DNA of 64,000 bases from Protula sp. h YS-2021 (GCA_949752745.1 OX457026.1:71923091-71987090); one strand, 5' to 3'. Shown: positions 1-9,050, numbered from the stretch's first letter. Program-made: numbers and translations. The notes: generated from the sequence alone by a model not told the origin.

Positions 1-80
1 GGAACCGAATAAGTACACAAACAGTCCGGCGACGCCTCCATTCGCAAGGGCTACGGAGTCGCTTGGCATATCGCGGAATG

Positions 81-721
81 CCTTTAACGACCGTGCGACG
101 TCGCACAAAGCGTCAGTGGGCCACTGTGCATGTTCGATGGAGATTGCAAGACTAGAATCGGATTTTGTTCACGGATGAGTGGGGCTTTTGTCTGGATTTC
201 TATGACGGTCGCATTCGAAACTGGTGTCGAACTGGAGAGCGATTCACTAGTCCATGCGTGCGCGAGCGAGATTGCTATGGTGGAGGAAGCGTGGTTTGAG
301 GTGGAATCGTTTTTGGATTGTGGACCGAGTTGCGTTTTGTTTATGGAACACTCACGGCACAGCAATACCGTGAACACATCTTAATGCAATGTGTGGTCCC
401 GGTTGTACACCAGAACAACCTTGTCTTTAAACAGGATAATGCTCGTCCGCACGTTGGTAGAGTGCATGAACTATCTTGAAGCCAATCAAATCCCGATTTT
501 GCCTTGGCGGGTGTTTTTCACCAGATCTTTCACAGACAGTGCCTGTCTGGGACGCCCTGGGTCGAGCCATCCTCCAGAGACCCCGCCCACAGTCTACCTT
601 ACCAGAACTACGCCAGGCTGTCGTGGAAGAGTGGCATCGCATACCAAGAGCTAACATACAGTGCCTTGTGACTTCATTGAGGCGCAGATGTGCTGCAATG
701 ATCAATGGCAATGGCGCATAA
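81..721 (+). pseudogene. Decayed Tc1/mariner-type transposase (DDE domain)
   Basis: Translation in shifting frames gives the landmarks of a Tc1-family DDE transposase in the right order. These are an FTDEWGFCL block (first catalytic Asp) near 165-190, a DGRIRNW and GERF stretch, CYGGGSVV near 275, the YGTLTAQQYREHI stretch near 340-380, the QDNARPHV block (second Asp) near 435, and SPDLS...WDALGR near 530-570 followed by the usual C-terminal tail to a stop at 721. The block where the third catalytic Glu normally sits (family consensus SPDLNPIEHLWD) reads SQTVPVWD, so that Glu is lost. In-frame stops and at least one frameshift separate the blocks. It is a dead copy. The terminal inverted repeats are not visible, and the 5' part may lie outside the window. 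Confidence 0.85.
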
Positions 722-1700
722 ACGCGTTATTAGGTTTTGTAACTCGCAATTTCCGGTCTCCATTTTCATGTGTTCACTGAGCTGTGACAAACTGTTTGTT
801 TTTCCTTAATCTTAGCGAGATTAAGATATTTACGGGACGCGTATTTGCGCGTCAATGTCGCAAAAAAATTGGCCCGAGACGCAAAAAAATTGGGCTTGCG
901 TCCCAGGGGACGCATAAAAATCTGTCTCCACACGTGCATTATTACTGAAAATACTATCTACAGTTTAAGCACTTTGTACGGTCCTACAAAAACACGCTGA
1001 CTTTTGAGGCTTTTACAGAGCTCGAAATTTTTACCAAATTTCTTGCTGCCTGGCCGAAATTTCTTGGGCCCGGATAGAAAAATGACGATATTCCCATAAA
1101 TGTAATTTATTTCTCTTAACTATTCGTACACATACCAGGAACACAAAGTCTTCAGTTTGTCTTTTATTGTTTTTATTATATTTTGACTCCGAGTTCTTTC
1201 CACACCCCTGTTTCCTCTTCTGTGAAAATCGTTTATATTGACGATTAACATAGGCTTTTCCGAAAAAATAGTGGAGCCCACTGGGCCCCAAGTGTCGAAA
1301 ATCGTGAGGCCTGGTCCGAAATTATGGGGCCTCGGGCACCAGAACCCCGGCTATTTCGAATCCCGCTTTTGCAAAAATGCTCATTAAAGATTCCATATTC
1401 GGTTTCCCGATTTTGCGTTGCTGTGCACACTGGCCCTGGTTATACCGGTTTCGTCTGTTCCATGTAAAAGAAGATTTTTGGTTTAAAACGCACTGAAAAT
1501 AGAAACAGAATAAACCCTGAGCGTTGAACGGTTTAATGTTCATTAAACTGAAAGGACCAGCCATAAAACAATTTGATTTTCCCAACGCTACGTTATTGTT
1601 TAACAACAAGAAAAGCAGGCCTGGTTACATGAGAATTCATTGCTTTTAGAATTTTCTTGATTTAGTAATAAAACATAGTGTGAACTGCAATTGCACGCGT
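722..1700. other. Non-coding stretch, no gene recognised
   Basis: No protein family or RNA gene is recognisable here. Short repeats of the type GACGCAAAAAAATTGG occur near 860-900, and a small inverted repeat (TTAATCT...AGATTAA) lies near 807-825. Reading frames present on the minus strand look like chance. Confidence 0.5.
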
Positions 1701-1706
1701 TACCGC
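1701..1706. repeat. Left target-site duplication TACCGC
   Basis: Six bases directly before the AGTAG end of the palindrome; the identical six bases follow its other end at 8593-8598. Direct repeats of this length at precise element ends show integration of the palindrome as a unit. Confidence 0.8.
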
Positions 1707-1975
1707 AGTAGTGTGAAAATAAGAGTTCTACCACACTTTTGTGGTGGTTCTCTTAAGAGTTCCACCACACTTTGTGACGTCATACTGTCTGGACCGGAAG
1801 TGCTGTCTGGACCGGAAGTGACGTCATAGGCGTAACCAAGGCGTAACCATGGTGATAATGACGTCATCAGTCACGTGACCAATGAAAAGCCAATGAGATC
1901 AATGAAGACAATGAAGCCCCGCCCACTTTCTGTCTATCATACTGTCTGGACCGGAAGTGACGTCATAGACGTGGT
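1707..1975. promoter_or_regulatory. Left terminal block with ETS/CRE-like composite motifs
   Basis: The terminal 270 bp contain ACCGGAAGTGACGTCAT at 1811-1827 and again at 1950-1966, plus an incomplete CCGGAAGTG copy at 1794-1802. Further TGACGTCA sites and a GTCACGTGACC E-box-like palindrome near 1872 also occur. The 17-mer joins an ETS core (CCGGAAGT) to a full CRE (TGACGTCA), an arrangement resembling known host composite promoter sites. Function is inference. Confidence 0.55.
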
Positions 1976-1984
1976 CATGGTAAC

Positions 1985-2411
1985 GAATTGAAACTTTGTA
2001 AACAAAAGTGAACTTTGTAAACAAACTGTGTAAACAAACTTTGTAAACAAAATTTGTAAATAAACTTTATAAACAAAATTTGTAAACAAACTTTGTAAAC
2101 AAACTTTGTAAACAAACTTTGTAAACAAAATTTGTAAGCAAAATTTGTAAACAAACTTTGGTTATTTACATAATTGAAACTTTGTAGACAAACTTTGTAA
2201 ACAAACTTTGTAAACAAACTTTCTAAACAAACTTGTAAACACTATTTGTAAACAAACTTTGTAAACAAAATTTGTAAACACAATTTGTAAACAAACTTTA
2301 TAAATAAACTTTCTAAACAAACTTCGTAAACAAAATTTGTAAACAAACTTTGGTTATTTGCATAATTGAAACTCATTGAAACTTTGTAAACAAACTTAGT
2401 AAACAAACTTC
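1985..2411. repeat. AAACTTTGTAAACAAA tandem repeat, left arm
   Basis: Irregular tandem array of a 12-13 bp unit (CTTTGTAAACAAA variants), interrupted twice by TGGTTATTT...CATAATTGAAA. Open frames through it are low-complexity and not genes. Confidence 0.8.
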
Positions 2412-2523
2412 CCCCCCCCCCCACACTCTCTCCACACACACCACGACTGAGCATTTCATAAGCCACATAGGTATTTCAACCTTCTGATGACAACTTTTTT
2501 TCCCCCTCACACACTCTCTCTCT

Positions 2524-2578
<55 letters not shown>

Positions 2579-2755
2579 ACGACTGAGCGTTTCATAAGCC
2601 ACATAGGTATTTCAACCTTCTGATGACAACTTTTTTTTTCCCCTCACACACTCTCTCTCCACACACACACACACACACACACACCACGACTGAGCGTTTC
2701 ATAAGCCACATAGGTATTTCAACCTTCTGATGGCAACTTTTTCCCCCACACTCTC
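2412..2755. repeat. CA-microsatellite block with 120-130 bp period, left arm
   Basis: Three tandem units. Each has a C- or CA-rich run, then CACGACTGAGC, then an ATTTCAACCTTCTGATG stretch, then a poly-T/CTCTCTC run. The (CA)n is longest at 2528-2577. Confidence 0.75.
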
Positions 2756-3060
2756 ATGCATACATACCAACACCATGATAAAATGTTTTGCTTATGTTGC
2801 TCTTTGTACTCCATTATTCTTCTTTTTTTTTTTTTTTTTGTTTTTTTTTTTTTTTTGTTTGAAATGCAGTGTTTACTTAGAAAAGAAAATGGCGTCATAC
2901 AACCTTCAATCGTCATCAGCAGCATTTCGTCATTAGTGTAATCAGACTGCGTAATTAGATTTCGCCATCAACAATGTAGACAGCGGTGTCAGGCTTTTTG
3001 TTTTTCTGAGGCAGCAGTGTCTAACTGCTTGGAGTTGCAGTATGACCCTAAGTGTTATAC

Positions 3061-3400
3061 TTGACCGATTTACATGAAAATTTCACTGTTTAATTCAGTT
3101 TTATATCTAGTTTTCACATAGTCATGGACTGGTTGTGCAGCTGGCTGTATGTATCATGAATTCACCTTAAAATGATAAGTTAAAAGTGGAATAACTTTTG
3201 TTATGATTGACGGATTTGCATGAAACTTTCACTGTTTGATTCAGTTTTATATCTAGTTTTAGCATTAAGTGGTTATAGGCTATTTGCGCAGTTGCCTGTG
3301 TGCATATTTACCACAATTTTTAATTTTGTAAAAAGTGGGATAACTTCCGCTATAGTTGACGGATTTGCATGAAAATTTCACCGTTGGATTCAGTTTGATG
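3061..3400. repeat. Repeat with GATTTGCATGAAA core, left arm
   Basis: Three degenerate units of about 120-160 bp, each with GA(C/T)(G/C)GATTT(G/A)CATGAAA, a TTCACTGTTTGATTCAGTTT-type stretch and a conserved tail. Inverted copy at about 6903-7245. Confidence 0.65.
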
Positions 3401-3531
3401 TTTTCGTTTAAAGTAGTTTGTATATAGGTGGGTTATTGGAATGGCGCGCGCCCCCCACCATTCAAACATGTGTTTGAATTATTTTTACGTCAAACTATTG
3501 TTCAACAAGTTGTTTAGCAATTGTACAACAA

Positions 3532-3735
3532 TTGTTCAACAAGCTGTTGTTCAACATGTTGAACATGTTGTTCAACATGTTCAACATGTTCAACAACATG
3601 TTCAACAAGTTGAACATGTTCAACATGTTGTTGAACATGTTGAACATGTTCAACATGTTCAACATGTTCAACATGTTCAACTTGTTTAACATGTTGTTGA
3701 ACATGTTTAACAAGTTGTTCAACAAGTTGTAGTTC
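3532..3735. repeat. TTGAACATGTTCAA array 3' of left zinc-finger gene
   Basis: Dense array built from the self-complementary AACATGTT core with 3-bp spacers (CAA/TTG). It is a palindromic-unit repeat open in several frames on both strands; those frames are not genes. It lies beyond the poly-A signals of the left gene and is mirrored at 6572-6775. Confidence 0.8.
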
Positions 3736-3862
3736 AAGCAAAGAAAAAACAAGACATATGTTGAATAGGTTTATTAATACATTTAAATACACTTAAATAC
3801 ACTTAAATACACTTAAATACACTTAAATACATACAGCTTAAATCTATAACAATATTATAACA

Positions 3863-3887
3863 TTTATTGATTTACAAAGTCTTTATT
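3863..3887 (-). terminator. Poly-A signals of left zinc-finger gene
   Basis: Two AATAAA hexamers on the minus strand (3882-3887 and 3863-3868), 22-46 bp past the stop codon. Confidence 0.6.
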
Positions 3888-3908
3888 ATAATGTTTAGTC
3901 AAATAAGT

Positions 3909-4646
3909 CTATTTTTCTTCATCTGCTTCACTCTGTTCACTGGCATCCATATCACTTTCTTCGTCACTGCTTTCATCTTCCTCCTCCTCATCTAGAAGCT
4001 CTTCAAAGAATGCATCGTTTCTTCTTATAGCCGCCTTTAGTGCCTTTGAATACTCGTAATGTTTTTCATCAACAAAGTAATTAAAGTCTTCTAAAATGGT
4101 TTCATAATGTTCGTTTTGTTGTAGACGTTGGGCATATTTGAATAGTCTCATAAACAGTTGTTTAAGTCGACGCTTATAAATGGGTCGAAAGTCATCACTT
4201 GCTATTTCACGCGCATCTTCAAGCCCTTGTTCTTCATATTCTGAAACCTTTTCTTGAAATTTGGTATCATATTCATCGTAGACTTCTTGAACCATATCAT
4301 ACCAAACAGAGTCTGTTTCTGACTCACTTTCAGAGTCTGTTTCTGACTCACTTTCAGAGCTGTCGTCATCATCACCCTCAACACAATGTTCCATATGTTT
4401 GAACAAAGCTTCTTGACTGTTGTACAACGCACCACATTCTGTACAAGCATGTGCATTCTTTTCAGTCATGTTGACGCTTTGACTTTCCATAGAAGACTCA
4501 TCTAAAGTTTCAGTGATAGGTGGTTTTACAGGGTTTACCATATCTATCTCCAATTCTTCTTCTTCTGAAGTGTGAGCATTCTTTAAGTGTCTTTTAAGAC
4601 TTTGTGGCCAATTGTAAGATTTCAAACAAATGTTGCATTTATACAT
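3909..4646 (-). CDS. Zinc-finger acidic protein of palindromic element, left copy
   Basis: Intact 245-residue protein of unknown function. Residues 1-25 form a C2H2 finger (C4, C7, H20, H25). Residues 68-88 form a second C2HC/C2HH-type finger (C68, C71, H84, C88). A Ser/Glu/Asp repeat (about 92-113, ESETDSESESETDS) follows. Then comes a predicted helical domain from W115 to about residue 220, and an acidic tail (EEEEDESSDEES). Finger spacing and the C-terminal domain match the two ends of the ATPase-fusion protein at 17198-18784, which has the same C4/C7/H20/H25 layout, so this looks like that protein without its polyproline and ATPase parts. It is transcribed outwards from the palindrome centre with its own TATA box and poly-A signals. 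The acidic tail and fingers suggest DNA binding or transcription; no enzyme motif is visible. Confidence 0.8.
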   Translation of the reverse strand: MYKCNICLKSYNWPQSLKRHLKNAHTSEEEELEIDMVNPVKPPITETLDESSMESQSVNMTEKNAHACTECGALYNSQEALFKHMEHCVEGDDDDSSESESETDSESESETDSVWYDMVQEVYDEYDTKFQEKVSEYEEQGLEDAREIASDDFRPIYKRRLKQLFMRLFKYAQRLQQNEHYETILEDFNYFVDEKHYEYSKALKAAIRRNDAFFEELLDEEEEDESSDEESDMDASEQSEADEEK

Positions 4647-4697
4647 CTTTTCGGTTCAACATACACTTTTCAAATGATGAAAAAGCCTTTAAACATA

Positions 4698-4706
4698 GCC
4701 TTATAT
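4698..4706 (-). promoter_or_regulatory. TATA box of left zinc-finger gene
   Basis: TATATAAGG on the minus strand, about 50-60 bp before the ATG at 4646. The same sequence at a similar distance precedes the small gene of the intact Polinton (19196-19204). Confidence 0.65.
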
Positions 4707-4713
4707 ACAACTT

Positions 4714-4815
4714 GTTGAACAGCATGTTGAACAACATGTTCAACTTGTTGAACAACATGTTCAAGAACATGTTGAACAACATGTTCAACATGTTCAACAT
4801 GTTGTTGAACATGTT
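4714..4815. repeat. AACATGTT array in the 5' region of left zinc-finger gene
   Basis: Same unit as the 3532-3735 array, lying about 70-170 bp upstream of the start codon at 4646, just beyond the TATA box. Confidence 0.75.
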
Positions 4816-4861
4816 GTCTACGTCTAGGGCTAGGGTTATGCCGCTTAGGGGAGTCTAACGT

Positions 4862-5449
4862 CATGACGTCTTTATGACGTCATCATGACGTCTTTATGAC
4901 GTCATCATGACGTCATTATGCTGAGTCAGCAATTATAACAAGTTTGAATGTTTGAGCAAGTTACACACCATATTTTGATTACATCAAAGTAACATAAAAG
5001 GAAGAGTGAGACATGCATTTCATGCATATCAAACAGAAATAAATTCTGCTGAGTCAGTTTTTTTTTTTTTGGTAAAGCGCGCGCCTGTTCGAATGACGTT
5101 ATTATGACGTCATAATGATGACGTTATCATGACGTCTTTATGACGTCATCATGACGTTTTTATGACGTCATCATGACGTCATTATGACGTCATCATTATG
5201 ACGTCATAATAACGTCATTCGAACAGGCGCGCGCTTTACCAAAAAAAAAAAAACTGACTCAGCAGAATTTGTTTCTGTTTGATATGCATGAAATGCATGT
5301 CTCACTCTTCCTTTTATGTTACTTTGATGTAATCAAAATATGGTGTGTAACTTGCTCAAACATTCAAACTTGTTATAATTGCTGACTCAGCATAATGACG
5401 TCATGATGACGTCATAAAGACGTCATGATGACGTCATAAAGATGTCATG
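4862..5449. promoter_or_regulatory. Central CRE-like (TGACGTCAT) arrays at palindrome centre
   Basis: TGACGTCAT units recur in three clusters: about 4862-4917, 5092-5222 (across the centre) and 5396-5449, with spacers such as AAAGACG. TGACGTCA is the classical CRE/ATF site. GCGCGC runs and poly-A/T tracts at 5060-5090 and 5225-5255 bracket the innermost cluster. The arrays sit between two divergent genes, so a shared bidirectional regulatory role is plausible but inferred. Confidence 0.6.
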
Positions 5450-5486
5450 ACGTTAGACTCCCCTAAGCGGCATAACCCTAACCCTA

Positions 5487-5590
5487 GACGTAGACAACAT
5501 GTTCAACAACATGTTGAACATGTTGTTCAACATGTTCTTGAACATGTTGTTCAACAAGTTGAACATGTTGTTCAACATGCTGTTCAACAA
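5487..5590. repeat. AACATGTT array in the 5' region of right zinc-finger gene
   Basis: Mirror of 4714-4815, directly upstream of the TATA box at 5595. Candidate binding-site cluster for the element's own zinc-finger protein; this is inference. Confidence 0.75.
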
Positions 5591-5594
5591 GTTG

Positions 5595-5603
5595 TATATA
5601 AGG
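5595..5603 (+). promoter_or_regulatory. TATA box of right zinc-finger gene
   Basis: TATATAAGG, 52 bp before the ATG at 5656; mirror of 4698-4706. Confidence 0.65.
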
Positions 5604-5655
5604 CTATGTTTAAAGGCTTTTTTATCATTTGAAAAGTGTATGTTGAACCGAAAAG

Positions 5656-6393
5656 ATGTATAAATGCAACATTTGTTTGAAATCTTACAATTGGCCACAA
5701 CGTCTTAAAAGACACTTAAAGAATGCTCACACTTCAGAAGAAGAAGAATTGGAGATAGATATGGTAAACCCTGTAAAACCACCTATCACTGAAACTTTAG
5801 ATGAGTCTTCTATGGAAAGTCAAAGCGTCAACATGACTGAAAAGAATGCACATGCTTGTACAGAATGTGGTGCGTTGTACAACAGTCAAGAAGCTTTGTT
5901 CAAACATATGGAACATTGTGTTGAGGGTGATGATGACGACAGCTCTGAAAGTGAGTCAGAAACAGACTCTGAAAGTGAGTCAGAAACAGACTCTGTTTGG
6001 TATGATATGGTTCAAGAAGTCTACGATGAATATGATACCAAATTTCAAGAAAAGGTTTCAGAATATGAAGAACAAGGGCTTGAAGATGCGCGTGAAATAG
6101 CAAGTGATGACTTTCGACCCATTTATAAGCGTCGACTTAAACAACTGTTTATGAGACTATTCAAATATGCCCAACGTCTACAACAAAACGAACATTATGA
6201 AACCATTTTAGAAGACTTTAATTACTTTGTTGATGAAAAACATTACGAGTATTCAAAGGCACTAAAGGCGGCTATAAGAAGAAACGATGCATTCTTTGAA
6301 GAGCTTCTAGATGAGGAGGAGGAAGATGAAAGCAGTGACGAAGAAAGTGATATGGATGCCAGTGAACAGAGTGAAGCAGATGAAGAAAAATAG
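5656..6393 (+). CDS. Zinc-finger acidic protein of palindromic element, right copy
   Basis: Second, inverted copy of the 3909-4646 gene. The 245-residue product is identical except that residue 16 is Arg instead of Ser, a single A/C change in the first finger between the Cys and His pairs, in the DNA-contacting helix region. Both copies are open end to end, so either the duplication is young or the arms are kept alike by gene conversion. Fingers, Ser/Glu repeat, C-terminal helical domain and acidic tail are as described for the left copy. The ATG at 5656 follows a TATA box at 5595, and AATAAA signals follow the stop. Function unknown; a DNA-binding accessory protein related to the Polinton ATPase-fusion protein is the best reading. 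Confidence 0.8.
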   Translation: MYKCNICLKSYNWPQRLKRHLKNAHTSEEEELEIDMVNPVKPPITETLDESSMESQSVNMTEKNAHACTECGALYNSQEALFKHMEHCVEGDDDDSSESESETDSESESETDSVWYDMVQEVYDEYDTKFQEKVSEYEEQGLEDAREIASDDFRPIYKRRLKQLFMRLFKYAQRLQQNEHYETILEDFNYFVDEKHYEYSKALKAAIRRNDAFFEELLDEEEEDESSDEESDMDASEQSEADEEK

Positions 6394-6414
6394 ACTTATT
6401 TGACTAAACATTAT

Positions 6415-6439
6415 AATAAAGACTTTGTAAATCAATAAA
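6415..6439 (+). terminator. Poly-A signals of right zinc-finger gene
   Basis: AATAAA at 6415-6420 and 6434-6439, 22 and 41 bp past the stop codon. Confidence 0.6.
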
Positions 6440-6571
6440 TGTTATAATATTGTTATAGATTTAAGCTGTATGTATTTAAGTGTATTTAAGTGTATTTAAG
6501 TGTATTTAAGTGTATTTAAGTGTATTTAAATGTATTAATAAACCTATTCAACATATGTCTTGTTTTTTCTT

Positions 6572-6775
6572 TGCTTGAACTACAACTTGTTGAACAACTT
6601 GTTAAACATGTTCAACAACATGTTAAACAAGTTGAACATGTTCAACATGTTCAACATGTTCAACATGTTCAACAAGATGTTGAACATGTTCAACTTGTTG
6701 AACATGTTGTTGAACATGTTGAACATGTTGAACAACATGTTCAACATGTTGAACAACAGCTTGTTGAACAATTGT
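6572..6775. repeat. AACATGTT array 3' of right zinc-finger gene
   Basis: Mirror of 3532-3735, with small differences in unit order (for example AACAAGATG near 6670). Confidence 0.8.
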
Positions 6776-6902
6776 TGTACAATTGCTAAACAACTTGTTG
6801 AACAATAGTTTGACGTAAAAATAATTCAAACACATGTTTGAATGGTGGGGGGCGCGCGCCATTCCAATAACCCACCTATATACAAACTACTTTAAACGAA
6901 AA

Positions 6903-7245
6903 CATCAAACTGAATCCAACGGTGAAATTTTCATGCAAATCCGTCAACTATAGCGGAAGTTATCCCACTTTTTACAAAATTAAAAATTGTGGTAAATATG
7001 CACACAGGCAACTGCGCAAATAGCCTATAACCACTTAATGCTAAAACTAGATATAAAACTGAATCAAACAGTGAAAGTTTCATGCAAATCCGTCAATCAT
7101 AACAAAAGTTATTCCACTTTTAACTTATCATTTTAAGGTGAATTCATGATACATACAGCCAGCTGCACAACCAGTCCATGACTATGTGAAAACTAGATAT
7201 AAAACTGAATTAAACAGTGAAATTTTCATGTAAATCGGTCAAGTA
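6903..7245. repeat. Repeat with TTTCATGCAAATC core, right arm
   Basis: Inverted partner of 3061-3400. The core ATGCAAAT resembles an octamer, but I attach no function. Confidence 0.65.
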
Positions 7246-7445
7246 TAACACTTAGGGTCATACTGCAACTCCAAGCAGTTAGACACTGCTGCCTCAGAAA
7301 AACAAAAAGCCTGACACCGCTGTCTACATTGTTGATGGCGAAATCTAATTACGCAGTCTGATTACACTGATGACGAAATGCTGCTGATGACGATTGAAGG
7401 TTGTATGACGCCATTTTCTTTTCTAAGTAAACACTGCATTTCAAA

Positions 7446-7479
<34 letters not shown>

Positions 7480-7556
7480 AGAATAATGGAGTACAAAGAG
7501 CAACATAAGCAAAACATTTTATCATGGTGTTGGTATGTATGCATGAGAGTGTGGGG

Positions 7557-7721
7557 GAAAAAGTTGCCATCAGAAGGTTGAAATACCTATGTGGCTTATG
7601 AAACGCTCAGTCGTGGTGTGTGTGTGTGTGTGTGTGTGTGGAGAGAGAGTGTGTGAGGGGAAAAAAAAAGTTGTCATCAGAAGGTTGAAATACCTATGTG
7701 GCTTATGAAACGCTCAGTCGT

Positions 7722-7786
<65 letters not shown>

Positions 7787-7900
7787 AGAGAGAGAGTGTG
7801 TGAGGGGGAAAAAAAAAGTTGTCATCAGAAGGTTGAAATACCTATGTGGCTTATGAAATGCTCAGTCGTGGTGTGTGTGGAGAGAGTGTGGGGGGGGGGG
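7557..7900. repeat. GT-microsatellite block, right arm
   Basis: Inverted partner of 2412-2755. The main (GT)n run at 7722-7784 is longer than its left-arm counterpart, which shows the arms vary at microsatellites. Confidence 0.75.
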
Positions 7901-7901
7901 G

Positions 7902-8311
7902 GAGTTTGTTTACTAAGTTTGTTTACAAAGTTTCAATGAGTTTCAATTATGCAAATAACCAAAGTTTGTTTACAAATTTTGTTTACAAAGTTTGTTTAGA
8001 AAGTTTATTTATAAAGTTTGTTTACAAATTGTGTTTACAAATTTTGTTTACAAAGTTTGTTTACAAATAGTGTTTACAAGTTTGTTTAGAAAGTTTGTTT
8101 ACAAAGTTTGTTTACAAAGTTTGTTTACAAAGTTTCAATTATGTAAATAACCAAAGTTTGTTTGCAAATTTTGTTTACAAATTTTGTTTACAAAGTTTGT
8201 TTACAAAGTTTGTTTACAAATTTTGTTTATAAAGTTTATTTACAAATTTTGCTTACAAAGTTTGTTTACACAGTTTGTTTACAAAGTTCACTTTTGTTTA
8301 CAAAGTTTCAA
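7902..8311. repeat. TTTGTTTACAAAG tandem repeat, right arm
   Basis: Inverted partner of the array at 1985-2411, with slightly different unit number. Confidence 0.8.
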
Positions 8312-8322
8312 TTCGTTACCAT

Positions 8323-8592
8323 GACCACGTCTATGACGTCACTTCCGGTCCAGACAGTATGATAGACAGAAAGTGGGCGGGGCTTCATTGTCTTCATTGA
8401 GCTCATTGGCTTTTCATTGGTCACGTGACTGATGATGTCATTATCACCATGGTTACGCCTTGGTTACGCCTATGACGTCACTTCCGGTCCAGACAGCACT
8501 TCCAGTCCAGACAGTATGACGTCACAAAGTGTGGTGGAACTCTTAAGAGAACCACCACAAAAGTGTGGTAGAACTCTTATTTTCACACTACT
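8323..8592. promoter_or_regulatory. Right terminal block, inverted copy with ETS/CRE-like motifs
   Basis: Reverse complement of 1707-1975 with a few substitutions. The composite motif appears as ATGACGTCACTTCCGGT at 8333-8349 and 8472-8488. Confidence 0.55.
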
Positions 8593-8598
8593 TACCGC
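8593..8598. repeat. Right target-site duplication TACCGC
   Basis: Matches 1701-1706 exactly and directly follows the CTACT end of the palindromic element. Confidence 0.8.
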
Positions 8599-8907
8599 TT
8601 ACCCCCTCCCAAACACACACTCTTTGTGCTTATTCAAATAAAGGGACACAAACAAATCAGGGTGCAAATTGGGGGACACAAAAAATCATGGAGGACGCAA
8701 AAGATTATTAAAGAACAATAGTAGTTTACTTGGTACAATTTTTATTCAAATCTACAAATCAGAAATAAAATTACTGAAACTGAAAGAAGCGGACGTATCT
8801 TTTGTTGCCAAGTATATAATTGGAGAAGAGATGTTGACTTCTGACCTATAAAAAGTTTTACAGAAATGGTCATTGTGCTTATGGCACGCACAAGCCTTTG
8901 CGGAATC

Positions 8908-9003
<96 letters not shown>

Positions 9004-9050
9004 GATTCCGCAATTGATTACCAAGTAGTAACATTAAAGTAGGTGCCTCA
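8599..9050. repeat. Intronic stretch with (TA)n flanked by inverted GCGGAATCC
   Basis: No exon is supported between the palindrome and 9051. A pure (TA)n run occupies about 8911-9000. It is flanked by GCGGAATCC (8900-8908) and GGATTCCGC (9003-9011), so the whole block can fold as one long hairpin just upstream of the first SVEP1 exon seen here. Confidence 0.6.

Larger units (their letters stand above)
1707..8592. mobile_element. 6.9 kb palindromic (fold-back) Polinton-like element
   Basis: The segment is an inverted duplication. A base at position x is matched by the complement of about 10302-x, and the centre lies near 5151-5157. The ends read AGTAGTGTG at 1707 and CACACTACT ending at 8592. 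They are flanked by the same six bases, TACCGC, at 1701-1706 and 8593-8598. Known Polinton/Maverick elements have 6-bp target duplications and 5'-AG termini, so ends and duplication both fit that family. The arms differ by scattered substitutions and by microsatellite length only; the two encoded proteins differ at one residue of 245. Each arm carries, from outside inwards, a terminal block with ETS/CRE-like motifs, a TTTACAAA repeat block, CA-rich repeats, a repeat with a GATTTGCATGAAA core, an AACATGTT array, one zinc-finger gene transcribed outwards, a second AACATGTT array, and a central TGACGTCAT array. I infer a mobilised derivative rather than an autonomous element, because no integrase or polymerase is present. 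Confidence 0.85.

Noticed and set aside
3441..3792. Several 60-90-codon frames of His/Val/Gln or Asn/Met/Leu repeats (also at 6520-6862)
   Set aside because: Products of the AACATGTT array read in different frames.
5473..5488. Telomere-like TAACCCTAACCCTAG sequence
   Set aside because: Only about two TTAGGG-type units, mirrored in the other arm. Too short to mean telomeric origin.
1707..8592. The palindrome as an assembly or sequencing artefact
   Set aside because: Unique, different sequences flank the two sides, a 6-bp duplication sits exactly at both ends, and the arms differ at microsatellites and single bases. Fold-back read artefacts would not produce a target duplication. Long reads should still confirm it.
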